Notes under the pieces: generated by a model
Told to the model about the DNA's origin: nothing
What the model saw: the letters and a program-made list of their open reading frames with translations, nothing else
Database searches by the model: none
From: Mucilaginibacter sp.
Lineage (GTDB): Bacteria > Bacteroidota > Bacteroidia > Sphingobacteriales > Sphingobacteriaceae
DNA: 11,969 nt
NCBI GenBank assembly: GCA_025934475.1
Contig: JAICXZ010000034.1
Location: 1-11,969, forward strand
Reading direction: 5' to 3'
Program-made: the position numbers and the translations under genes
Part shown: positions 5,655-11,969 of the stretch, in pieces
Layout of the letters: each line of letters starts with the position of its first letter
How positions within the stretch are numbered: position 1 is the first letter of the stretch

Positions 5655-6218
5655 ATGAGCGAACTCATTAAGAAACAAGTTAGCGATGCACGTGCTTTGA
5701 TGGAAAAGGCTGTGGACCATTGCGAAGGTGAAGTACAGAAAATACGCGCCGGTAAGGCTAATCCCAGTATGCTGGATGATATAATGGTGGAATATTACGG
5801 AACACCTACTCCCCTCAACCAGGTTGGTAGCGTAAATACGCCAGATGCCCGTACCATAGTTATTCAGCCATGGGAAAAGTCATTGCTTAGCCCTATCGAG
5901 AAAGCCATCATGGAGGCTAACCTTGGGGTTAATCCGCAGAACGACGGTACAATCATTCGCATTAACGTACCTCCCCTGACCGAAGAACGCCGCCGTGATT
6001 TGGTGAAGAAAGCTAAGGCAGAATCAGAAAATGGCAAAGTCGCTATCCGTAATATCCGCAAGGAAGCAAATGATAAGATCAGGAAGCTAAAATCGGAAGG
6101 GGTTTCGGAAGACGAAATGAAAACCGGCGAAGCTGATGTGCAGAAACTGACCGACTCGTTTATCGTTAAGATCGATCAGCATGCAGACGCAAAAGAAAAA
6201 GACATCATGACAGTATAA
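5655..6218 (+). CDS. frr: Ribosome recycling factor
   Basis: From ATG 5655 the protein has 187 residues, the usual RRF length of about 185-187. RRF works with EF-G in the cytosol to split post-termination ribosomes. Domain I helices are seen at the start and in the second half, including VQKIRAGKANPSMLDDIMVEYYGTP. The smaller domain II includes IQPWEKSLLSPIEKAI and NPQNDGTIIRINVPPLTEERR. The final helix has VRNIR-like VAIRNIRKEANDKIRKL. The frame is open upstream to a TTG at 5634, but that start would overlap the promoter box and adds seven residues the family lacks, so ATG 5655 is preferred. It is separated from pyrH by an antisense gene, and a strong terminator follows. Confidence 0.97.
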   Translation: MSELIKKQVSDARALMEKAVDHCEGEVQKIRAGKANPSMLDDIMVEYYGTPTPLNQVGSVNTPDARTIVIQPWEKSLLSPIEKAIMEANLGVNPQNDGTIIRINVPPLTEERRRDLVKKAKAESENGKVAIRNIRKEANDKIRKLKSEGVSEDEMKTGEADVQKLTDSFIVKIDQHADAKEKDIMTV

Positions 6219-6240
6219 CGACCAAACAAATGTCAAATTA

Positions 6241-6277
6241 AAAGGGAATGAGCTACTTGGCCATTCCCTTTTTTTAT
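6241..6277 (+). terminator. Intrinsic terminator after frr
   Basis: AAAGGGAATG at 6241-6250 pairs perfectly with CATTCCCTTT at 6262-6271, with an 11-nt loop, and runs into a T tract interrupted by a single A. It starts 23 nt after the frr stop. The T tract merges directly with the promoter box of the next gene. Confidence 0.9.
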
Positions 6278-6282
6278 TTTTG
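6275..6282 (+). promoter_or_regulatory. Putative -7 promoter element of the ABC transporter gene
   Basis: TATTTTTG fits TAnnTTTG, ending 6 nt before ATG 6289. Transcription would start at or within a base or two of the ATG, so the mRNA may be leaderless. The box overlaps the frr terminator T tract, so a chance match in T-rich DNA is possible. Confidence 0.45.
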
Positions 6283-6288
6283 ATTTGT

Positions 6289-8052
6289 ATGAAGTTACTC
6301 TTATCATATCTATCAAGACATAAATGGGTTGTAGTACTTGCGCTGGTACTGGCAGCTTTCAATATAGGATTCTCTCTTTGTGACCCCCTGATCACCAAAA
6401 ATATAGTCGATAAGTATATGGTACCAGCAGACCATAAACTTTATAGTTTCGACTATAAGCTTTATGGATCACTGAAATGGATCGGCTTGGCGATCGGCGC
6501 CGCTATGGTATCGCGAATAGCTAAGAATTTCCAGGATTATTTCACGAACATAATCACGCAAAAGGTGGGCGCCAGGATGTATGCAGATGGGCTAAAGCAC
6601 TCTTTGGAACTACCCTTCCAGGTTTTTGAGGATCAGCGAAGCGGTGAGACATTGGGCATCCTGCAGAAGGTTCGTTTGGATTGCGAAAAATTCATCACCT
6701 CATTCATCGGCGTGCTTTTTGTTAGTTTGGTGGGGATGATATTTGTGATGGTGCTGGCAGTTGTGGTGAGCTACAAAGTCGCATTGGTATACCTGGGCGC
6801 TATCCCGGTAATCATGTTTGTGAGTATGGCCTTAAGCAAACGTATCAAGACCATTCAGAAAAAGATCGTATCACAAACCACTGCCTTGGCAGGTGCGACA
6901 ACTGAATCTTTGAGGAATATTGAGCTGGTAAAAAGCCTCGGCCTTGTGAAACAGGAAATAGAGCACCTGAACAAAACCACCTATAAGATACTGGACCTGG
7001 AACTCACGAAGGTAAAATACGTTCGCAGCATGAGTTTTATCCAGGGAACCACGGTGAATTTGGTAAGAAGCATCATGATGGTTTTGTTGTTGATGCTGAT
7101 CTTTCAAAATCAGCTCACCCCCGGTAGCTATTTTATGTTCCTGTTTTACTCGTTCTTCCTGTTCAATCCTTTGCAGGAGTTAGGTACAGTGATACAATCC
7201 TGGCGGGAAGCTGAGGTGTCATTAGGTAATTTTAACCGCATATTAAGCACACCTGTTGAAGCGAAACCGGAGAATCCCATCCATTTGCATGATATTGAAG
7301 AGTTCACTTTTGAGGGGGTTAGTTTTAAACATCTTACGGGATCCAGAAACGCGCTAACAAACATCAATTTTGGAGTAAAAACAGGGGAGACCATAGCGTT
7401 TGTTGGCCCTTCAGGCTCCGGCAAAACAACATTAGTCAAGTTGCTGGTGGGGCTTTACCAACCTCTTGAAGGCAATATTCGATATAATGGCATTTTAAGT
7501 ACGGATATTGACCTCGATCAGTTGCGAGAGAAGATTGGGTTCGTAACTCAAGATACTCAGTTATTCTCAGGAACGATTCGTGAAAACCTGCTATTTGTTC
7601 GTCCTGATGCCACTGACGAACAATGTATGGAGGCTCTGCAGCGTGCCGCTTGCAGCACTTTACTTGCTCGTGCAGCTCAAGGGTTGGATACAGTAATTGG
7701 TGAAGGTGGTGTTAAGGTCTCTGGTGGCGAAAAACAACGTTTATCCATTGCCCGTGCCTTATTGCGTCGTCCCGATCTCCTGGTGTTTGATGAGGCAACT
7801 TCCTCGCTCGATTCGATCACCGAAGAAGAGATCACCGAAACCATTAGGGATGTTTCCGTGTTAAAAGACCACATAACAATATTGATCGCTCACCGTTTAT
7901 CAACCATTATGCACGCAGATACGATTTACGTGCTTGAGAAAGGAAAGATCGTTGAGTCGGGTAAGCATCTGGAACTTATTTTACAAAAAGGATTGTACTA
8001 CGCCATGTGGCGGCAGCAGATTGGTGAGAAGGATACGGCAGATATTGATTAA
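6289..8052 (+). CDS. ABC exporter half-transporter (MsbA/multidrug type, fused membrane and ATPase domains)
   Basis: From ATG 6289 the protein has 587 residues. The N-terminal part (about 1-310) is a six-helix ABC exporter membrane domain; helices are clear near residues 13-32, 60-82, 135-180 and 245-295. The C-terminal ATPase has all the key motifs. Walker A GPSGSGKT is at 373-380, the Q-loop Gln421 is in VTQD, and the signature VSGGEKQ is at 477-483. Walker B LLVFDE ends at Glu502, followed by the D-loop SSLD, and His535 is in AHRLST. Such proteins dimerise in the inner membrane and export lipids, drugs or peptides using ATP. The substrate cannot be told from sequence; MsbA-type lipid flipping or drug export are both possible. 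The frame extends upstream to a TTG at 6280, but ATG 6289 (MKLLLSYLSRHKW) is the better start. No ribosome binding site is visible, and the gene follows the frr terminator directly. Confidence 0.93.
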   Translation: MKLLLSYLSRHKWVVVLALVLAAFNIGFSLCDPLITKNIVDKYMVPADHKLYSFDYKLYGSLKWIGLAIGAAMVSRIAKNFQDYFTNIITQKVGARMYADGLKHSLELPFQVFEDQRSGETLGILQKVRLDCEKFITSFIGVLFVSLVGMIFVMVLAVVVSYKVALVYLGAIPVIMFVSMALSKRIKTIQKKIVSQTTALAGATTESLRNIELVKSLGLVKQEIEHLNKTTYKILDLELTKVKYVRSMSFIQGTTVNLVRSIMMVLLLMLIFQNQLTPGSYFMFLFYSFFLFNPLQELGTVIQSWREAEVSLGNFNRILSTPVEAKPENPIHLHDIEEFTFEGVSFKHLTGSRNALTNINFGVKTGETIAFVGPSGSGKTTLVKLLVGLYQPLEGNIRYNGILSTDIDLDQLREKIGFVTQDTQLFSGTIRENLLFVRPDATDEQCMEALQRAACSTLLARAAQGLDTVIGEGGVKVSGGEKQRLSIARALLRRPDLLVFDEATSSLDSITEEEITETIRDVSVLKDHITILIAHRLSTIMHADTIYVLEKGKIVESGKHLELILQKGLYYAMWRQQIGEKDTADID

Positions 8053-8131
8053 ACCTGATTGTTAAAGTTTCCGTTTAAAGTAATGGGACTTTTGAACAAG
8101 AGGAGTGAGACTTATTAATACAAATTGAAAC

Positions 8132-8341
8132 ATGTACCTGATAACTTCAGCTTTTGGCGGCACACTTGGCCTGATCTTCCTCACATTGTGGGGACTGTTC
8201 AGTCTTTACGCACTCATAAGCGTTTTACGAAATCACAATATAAGCGGAGGGGGTAAGATGCTGTGGATCATTACCATCATTGTCATTCCTATTTTTGGCT
8301 CGTTGATTTATGTGTTTTGGCACAACATAAGGGCCATTTAA
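8132..8341 (+). CDS. Small PLDc_N-type two-helix membrane protein
   Basis: The 69-residue product has a hydrophobic segment at about 5-31 (ITSAFGGTLGLIFLTLWGL and onward), a short polar loop RNHNISGGGKM, and a second segment at about 43-63 (LWIITIIVIPIFGSLIYVFW). The tail contains W-x-I-x-x-x-x-I-P-x-x-G-x-x-I-Y, which is the pattern of the PLDc_N domain (the phospholipase D N-terminal membrane module). In Bacteroidota this module also occurs as a free-standing small protein of unknown role; no phospholipase domain follows here. It lies 79 nt after the ABC transporter gene; the gap holds no clear promoter or terminator. Its stop codon overlaps the convergent MFS gene by 4 nt. Confidence 0.8.
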   Translation: MYLITSAFGGTLGLIFLTLWGLFSLYALISVLRNHNISGGGKMLWIITIIVIPIFGSLIYVFWHNIRAI

Positions 8342-9639
8342 ACCTCGGCAGCTTTTTCCACTTCAACGGTATGGATGTCGTTTAACTTTAGCGGCAAAAG
8401 ACTTTTGGTCTTGAAATAAGTAAAAATTACAACCGCCATTGTAATCGTGCCACCAAAAAGCACTGCAGGGATAGTTCCTAATAACTGAGCAGCGATGCCA
8501 GACTCAAAATCGCCGATCTCGTTGGATGAGCCGATGAACATTGAGTTTACGGCCGATACCCGACCGCGCATATGATCGGGAGTCAATAGCTGCACTAATG
8601 TCCCTCGAATGATTACACTGATGCTGTCAAACGCGCCTTGGCCAAACAAGAATACAAGTGTCAAGATAAAGCTTCTCGATAAACCGAACCCAATAATACA
8701 AAGGCCGAACCCGGTTACGGCAATAAGCAGGTTTCTCCAGGGTCTGTTTAACGGTGTGAAACGTACCATGATTGCCATTGTTATAGCTGCTCCCAATGAC
8801 GAGGCCATACGCATCAATCCGAATCCCTGTGGGCCAACATGCAAAATGTCGAGTGCGAACACCGGTAGCAATGCCACTACCCCTCCAAAGAACACCGAGA
8901 TTAAATCCAGGGTCATAGCGCTGATCATCATGGTGTTCTTGAATACAAAATCAATCCCTTCGCGAAGGCTTTTCCCAATGCTTTCCTTAGGCACAAAGAC
9001 AGCGGGATATTCTCTTAAACGGTAAACCAGTATTAACGACACCAGTAAAAAGAATAGTATAACAACAAAGTTCCCCGTGATGCCGCCGGTAAAATAATAA
9101 ATAAAACCAGCGGATAATGGTCCCAATATCGTTGCTATTTGCCAGGCCTGAGAGCTCCAGGTAGCGGCATTGGGATATATTTCCCTGGGGATGCTATTCG
9201 CATAAACAGTAAATATTGCGGGGCCAAAGAACGCCCGCGCTATCCCATTGCAGAAGATCATCCCATACAATATAAGCAATACCCAACTCACACTGATGTG
9301 CGCACCCATGCTTTTCAGGGTGACAAAGGACATCACAACTGATGAAAAAAACACGCCAGTCAAAACGATTAGAAGCATTTTTCGCTTTTCGTATTTATCA
9401 GCTATATAGCCACCGTATAATGCCAGACCAACGGCCGGGATAGCTTCGCTCAACCCGATCCATGCAAGGTTCATCTTATTGTGTGTTTGCTGATATATAT
9501 AATAACCCAGTACCGCAGTTTGCATCTGGTAAGCAAACGTAAAAAAGAATCGCATGCCCAGGTAAGAGCGAAAATCCTTGTATCGCAAGGCCGCAAATGA
9601 GTCGTTTTGGAGGGGCTGACTGTTTCCTTCGTCGGTCAC
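8338..9639 (-). CDS. MFS transporter, MFS_3/EntS-like exporter family
   Basis: The 433-residue protein has about twelve hydrophobic segments and the features of the MFS_3 (enterobactin-exporter EntS-like) family. The N-terminus reads FAALRYKDFRSYLGMRFFF. The motif-A-type loop GGYIADKYEKRK (residues 76-87) lies between helices 2 and 3. The later block MRGRVSAVNSMFIGSSNEIGD before helix 11 is typical of the family. Members export small molecules such as siderophores or drugs across the inner membrane; the substrate here is unknown. The start is a GTG at 9639. An in-frame TAG lies just upstream, and starting at the next internal ATG (residue 29) would remove the conserved KDFRSYLG segment. A duplicated CAATTTA at 9666-9679 gives a weak TAAATTG promoter-like box on this strand. 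The end overlaps the stop of the PLDc_N gene. Confidence 0.92.
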   Translation of the reverse strand: MTDEGNSQPLQNDSFAALRYKDFRSYLGMRFFFTFAYQMQTAVLGYYIYQQTHNKMNLAWIGLSEAIPAVGLALYGGYIADKYEKRKMLLIVLTGVFFSSVVMSFVTLKSMGAHISVSWVLLILYGMIFCNGIARAFFGPAIFTVYANSIPREIYPNAATWSSQAWQIATILGPLSAGFIYYFTGGITGNFVVILFFLLVSLILVYRLREYPAVFVPKESIGKSLREGIDFVFKNTMMISAMTLDLISVFFGGVVALLPVFALDILHVGPQGFGLMRMASSLGAAITMAIMVRFTPLNRPWRNLLIAVTGFGLCIIGFGLSRSFILTLVFLFGQGAFDSISVIIRGTLVQLLTPDHMRGRVSAVNSMFIGSSNEIGDFESGIAAQLLGTIPAVLFGGTITMAVVIFTYFKTKSLLPLKLNDIHTVEVEKAAEV

Positions 9640-9693
9640 TGTCGGGTGCTAAAGTTGATGCGCCGCAATTTACAATTTACAGCCGTAAAAAAA

Positions 9694-9766
9694 GTAGAGA
9701 CGCAAAATTTTGCGTCTCTGTGATATAAATGCCGTTGTAGAAACGCGTTGCATCGCGTTTCTACAA
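9694..9766. repeat. Double-hairpin palindromic repeat, copy 2
   Basis: This element has the same architecture as the one at 3061-3128. Its first hairpin is a perfect 24-bp palindrome at 9696-9719, which shares GTAGAGACGC at its left end with copy 1. Its second hairpin pairs 9735-9747 with 9754-9766, 13 perfect pairs around a TTGCAT loop. That hairpin aligns with the reverse complement of the second hairpin of copy 1, with one indel and a few substitutions. The outer ends (9694-9703 and 9755-9764) match as inverted repeats at 9 of 10 positions. It fills most of the gap between the M28 peptidase stop and the MFS start. The hairpins could also stop or process the M28 transcript, but there is no T-run. 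Confidence 0.85.
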
Positions 9767-9775
9767 GAAGAATTA

Positions 9776-11152
9776 TCAATTAAATCCGTGCTGATCAATC
9801 AGGTAAATCAACGATGCCATCGAGGCTGAACCCAGCTCCAACTCGCGCTTATTCACGTTTTCGAAAACATCATTTGGTGTATGATGCACATCGAAATAGC
9901 GTTGTGGGTCAGGCGAAAAACCAATCAATACTACCCCCGGAGTTTTTTCTTTCAGGGGGCCGATATCGCTGCCGCCACCGCCAGCGATAAGTCTGTCTGA
10001 TCCATAAGGTTCAAAAAGTTTCTTCCAGCCAGTCAGATTTTTCAGTTGATCAGATGTTAAGCCTGTGAATCCGAATCCGCGGGGTGTGAAGCCACCCAGA
10101 TCGGATTCAATAGCGGCAATATGTTCTTCCTTGTTTTGAGCTGCAAGCTCGGCATATTTCAGACCACCTTTGTCGCCGTTCTCTTCGTTCATAAAAAATA
10201 CTACACGGATAGTGTTTTTAGGATGATACCCCAGAGCTTTTAATGCCCTAACTGCTTCGAGCGAACCCATAACACCCGTGCCATCATCATGAGCGCCTTC
10301 GGCCAGATCCCATGAATCCAGGTGGCCGCCCACGGTGATAAACTTGTTGGGGTTTTCGGTGCCTTTTAGCTCTCCCACCACGTTATAAGAAGGCGCATCT
10401 GGCAGGTGCTGGCAATTTTGTTTGAAATAAAATTTGAGGGATTTGTTCTGCTTTAAGAGTTCGCTCAAACGATTGGCCCCTTTGGTCGAAATAGCAGCCG
10501 CTGGAACGTTGGTGCCATTCGGGTCATAGCGGGTTGCGCCCGTATGCGGGAAATCATCGAGGCTTTCTGTAAGTGAGCGAACAATTACACCAGCTGCGCC
10601 ATATTTTGCCGCTGCAGCAGGACCCATATTGCGTTGGTCGCCCGCTGTTCCGTAGGCGCGAATAGTTTCAATAAATCGCGGATCGAAAGGACGGTTAAAG
10701 AAAACGATCTTGCCTTTAATGGCGGCTTCTCCCAGCGTATCAAGTTGCTTTAAACTGTGCACCTCGATCACTTCGGCTGTAAGTCCATTTTTAGGGGTAG
10801 CTACAGACATGCCCAAAGCTGCGATCTGAACTTTGATCTTATTGTTCCCTTCAATTATATACGCCTCTTCTTTGGCTCCACGAACCCAATGCGGAACCAT
10901 CACTTCCTGGAGAAATACGTGATCAAACCCATAGCTTTCCATCAGTCTTTTGCTCCAGTCGACAGCCTTTTGGGCATTGGCCGAACCGCTTAGCCGGGCG
11001 CCTATATTTTTACAGAGATAGTGCAGGTTACTATAGCATTGGCCATTAACCAATGTTTCGTCATAAATCTTGCGGAGCATCAGCGAATCCTGGGCTTTGG
11101 CAATTGTGACGGTAAAAAAAAGTGATAGTAGAATAGTGGTTTTAAGTTTCAT
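9776..11152 (-). CDS. Secreted M28-family zinc metallopeptidase with PA-like insert (carboxypeptidase Q-like)
   Basis: The 458-residue protein starts with a Sec signal peptide (MKLKTTILLSLFFTVTIAKA, probable cleavage after Ala20), so it acts in the periplasm or outside the cell. Residues of about 120-250 form a protease-associated (PA)-like insert, including AAAAKYGAAGVIVRSL. The peptidase core has the di-zinc M28 residues. They are His277 and Asp279 in GGHLDSWD, Asp289 in GAHDDGTG, the Glu323-Glu324 pair in MNEENGD, Asp351 in ESDLGG, and His424 in HHTPND. This set and the PA insert fit the carboxypeptidase Q/PGCP-like branch, which releases amino acids from peptides; exact specificity is unknown. 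ATG 11152 is supported by the signal peptide and by a good promoter box 22 nt upstream. It is transcribed in the same direction as recG, but the promoter in the 102-nt gap suggests an independent transcript. Confidence 0.94.
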   Translation of the reverse strand: MKLKTTILLSLFFTVTIAKAQDSLMLRKIYDETLVNGQCYSNLHYLCKNIGARLSGSANAQKAVDWSKRLMESYGFDHVFLQEVMVPHWVRGAKEEAYIIEGNNKIKVQIAALGMSVATPKNGLTAEVIEVHSLKQLDTLGEAAIKGKIVFFNRPFDPRFIETIRAYGTAGDQRNMGPAAAAKYGAAGVIVRSLTESLDDFPHTGATRYDPNGTNVPAAAISTKGANRLSELLKQNKSLKFYFKQNCQHLPDAPSYNVVGELKGTENPNKFITVGGHLDSWDLAEGAHDDGTGVMGSLEAVRALKALGYHPKNTIRVVFFMNEENGDKGGLKYAELAAQNKEEHIAAIESDLGGFTPRGFGFTGLTSDQLKNLTGWKKLFEPYGSDRLIAGGGGSDIGPLKEKTPGVVLIGFSPDPQRYFDVHHTPNDVFENVNKRELELGSASMASLIYLIDQHGFN

Positions 11153-11174
11153 ATTGAGAAGAATAGCTTTGAAG

Positions 11175-11182
11175 CAAATGTA
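11175..11182 (-). promoter_or_regulatory. Putative -7 promoter element of the M28 peptidase gene
   Basis: On the minus strand 11182 to 11175 reads TACATTTG, followed by C, an exact match to TAnnTTTG. It lies 22 nt upstream of the ATG at 11152. No clear -33 TTTG is seen at the expected spacing. Confidence 0.6.
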
Positions 11183-11189
11183 CTGTTTT

Positions 11190-11230
11190 GATAAAATAAT
11201 AGCTTCTGTCTGTTTAACAGAATGTCGCTA
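11190..11230 (-). terminator. Possible weak terminator after recG
   Basis: Reading the minus strand after the recG stop, TTCTGT (11222 to 11217) pairs with ACAGAA (11209 to 11204). The stem can extend through TAGC and GCTA (11230-11227 and 11203-11200) if a 4-nt bulge is allowed. TTATTTTAT follows. The stem is A/T-rich and the T tract imperfect, so this is a tentative call. Confidence 0.3.
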
Positions 11231-11254
11231 TGGCTTTTCTCTGACTATTTTATC

Positions 11255-11969
11255 TCAGGATATTTTATCCCAGCTTAGCCCGGCATTTTTCATGAAGGCA
11301 AAATGCAATACCTGGTGTTCGGGTAACGCCAGTTGCGGATCCTTTGCGAATATATCTTCGACGCATTTTCGCGCTTGCATCAGCAATTGCTGGTCGGTAA
11401 CCAGGTCGGCAACTTTAAGATCCAGCACGCCGCTTTGTTGTGTTCCCTCAATGTTGCCCGGCCCACGCAATTGCAGGTCGATCTCAGATATTTCAAAACC
11501 GTTATTGGTTTTAACCATTGTGTCCAACCTGATCTTGCCATCATAACTCAATTTATGTGAACTCATCAGGATACAAAATGATTGCTCAGCCCCGCGGCCC
11601 ACCCGGCCGCGTAGCTGGTGTAATTGCGATAGCCCAAATCGTTCAGCATTTTCGATGATCATCACGGATGCATTGGGAATATTTACGCCCACTTCAATTA
11701 CCGTAGTTGCCACCATAATTTGCGTTTCGTGTTTCACAAAACGCTGCATCTCGAAATCCTTGTCTTTGGCAGGCATCTTACCATGCACAATACTGATCTG
11801 GTAATCGGGTAGTGGAAATTCGCGACGCATTACTTCGATACCATCTTCCAGGTTTTTAAGGTCGAGCTTTTCGCTTTCTTGTATCAGCGGATAAACCACA
11901 TAGATTTGCCTGCCTTTGGCAATCTCTTCCTTCATGGAACCAAACATCCGAAGGCGCTGATTCTCATAA
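11255..11969 (-). CDS. recG: ATP-dependent DNA helicase RecG, C-terminal fragment
   Basis: The frame is open from the right edge to TGA at 11257-11255, giving 237 whole codons of the C-terminal part; the first methionine seen (11947) is internal, since the conserved YENQRLRMF segment precedes it. The fragment covers the second helicase lobe. It has GRQIYVVYPLIQESEKLD, then MVATTVIEVGVNIPNASVMI (motif V region), ENAERFGLSQLHQLRGRVGR (motif VI), and finally the RecG-specific translocation hook GFEISEIDLQLRGPG with EGTQQSG. RecG is a cytosolic superfamily 2 helicase that remodels stalled replication forks and branched recombination intermediates. The wedge domain and helicase motifs I-III lie beyond the window. 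The gene reads toward the M28 peptidase gene, with a 102-nt gap. Confidence 0.96.
   Translation of the reverse strand, partial: YENQRLRMFGSMKEEIAKGRQIYVVYPLIQESEKLDLKNLEDGIEVMRREFPLPDYQISIVHGKMPAKDKDFEMQRFVKHETQIMVATTVIEVGVNIPNASVMIIENAERFGLSQLHQLRGRVGRGAEQSFCILMSSHKLSYDGKIRLDTMVKTNNGFEISEIDLQLRGPGNIEGTQQSGVLDLKVADLVTDQQLLMQARKCVEDIFAKDPQLALPEHQVLHFAFMKNAGLSWDKIS

Noticed and set aside
6280..6288. Upstream TTG start for the ABC transporter
   Set aside because: It overlaps the terminator T tract and promoter box and adds only three residues; ATG 6289 is the natural start.
8609..9025. Plus-strand 138-codon open frame opposite the MFS gene
   Set aside because: It is an antisense shadow of a convincing 433-residue membrane transporter and shows no signal, motif or upstream site of its own.
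11070..11560. Plus-strand open frames opposite the M28 and recG genes
   Set aside because: Both strands cannot be coding here, and the minus strand carries clear signal-peptide and helicase motifs.

Overview
The window looks like a chromosomal segment of a Bacteroidota bacterium, most likely Sphingobacteriaceae (Mucilaginibacter/Pedobacter-like). The reasons are the wording of the ribosomal proteins, several -7 promoter elements of the TAnnTTTG type, mostly weak Shine-Dalgarno sequences, and a family of palindromic intergenic repeats of a kind I associate with these genomes. The genus is inferred from memory of the families, not from a search.

Layout. Positions 1-132 hold the 3' end of a pterin-4a-carbinolamine dehydratase gene. 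A promoter near 248-278 then drives a plus-strand translation block: rplM (L13), rpsI (S9), rpsB (S2) and tsf (EF-Ts), closed by a strong intrinsic terminator at 3012-3047. A 68-bp double-hairpin repeat and nagA (N-acetylglucosamine-6-phosphate deacetylase) come next. They are followed by pyrH (UMP kinase), a small lipoprotein gene on the minus strand, and frr (ribosome recycling factor). The common rpsB-tsf-pyrH-frr order is therefore kept but interrupted twice. After the frr terminator come an ABC exporter half-transporter and a two-helix PLDc_N-type membrane protein. The rest is on the minus strand: an MFS_3-type exporter (8338-9639), a second copy of the double-hairpin repeat, a secreted M28 metallopeptidase (9776-11152), and the 3' part of recG running off the right edge.

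How the genes fit together. The left half is core growth machinery: ribosomal subunit proteins, an elongation factor, a ribosome recycling factor and pyrimidine nucleotide supply. nagA adds amino-sugar recycling. The right half is envelope and export functions plus DNA repair, with no evident shared pathway.

The most striking observation is that rpsI, normally an essential single-copy gene, carries an in-frame TAA at 969-971 (codon 59 of 128) while everything before and after it reads as intact S9. Other points are two related double-hairpin repeats, competing inverted repeats between rpsB and tsf, and an identical TATTTTTG box upstream of pyrH, frr and the ABC transporter gene. I see no CRISPR array, tRNA, rRNA, transposase, phage gene or recognisable defence system, and I did not find a clearly new multi-gene system.
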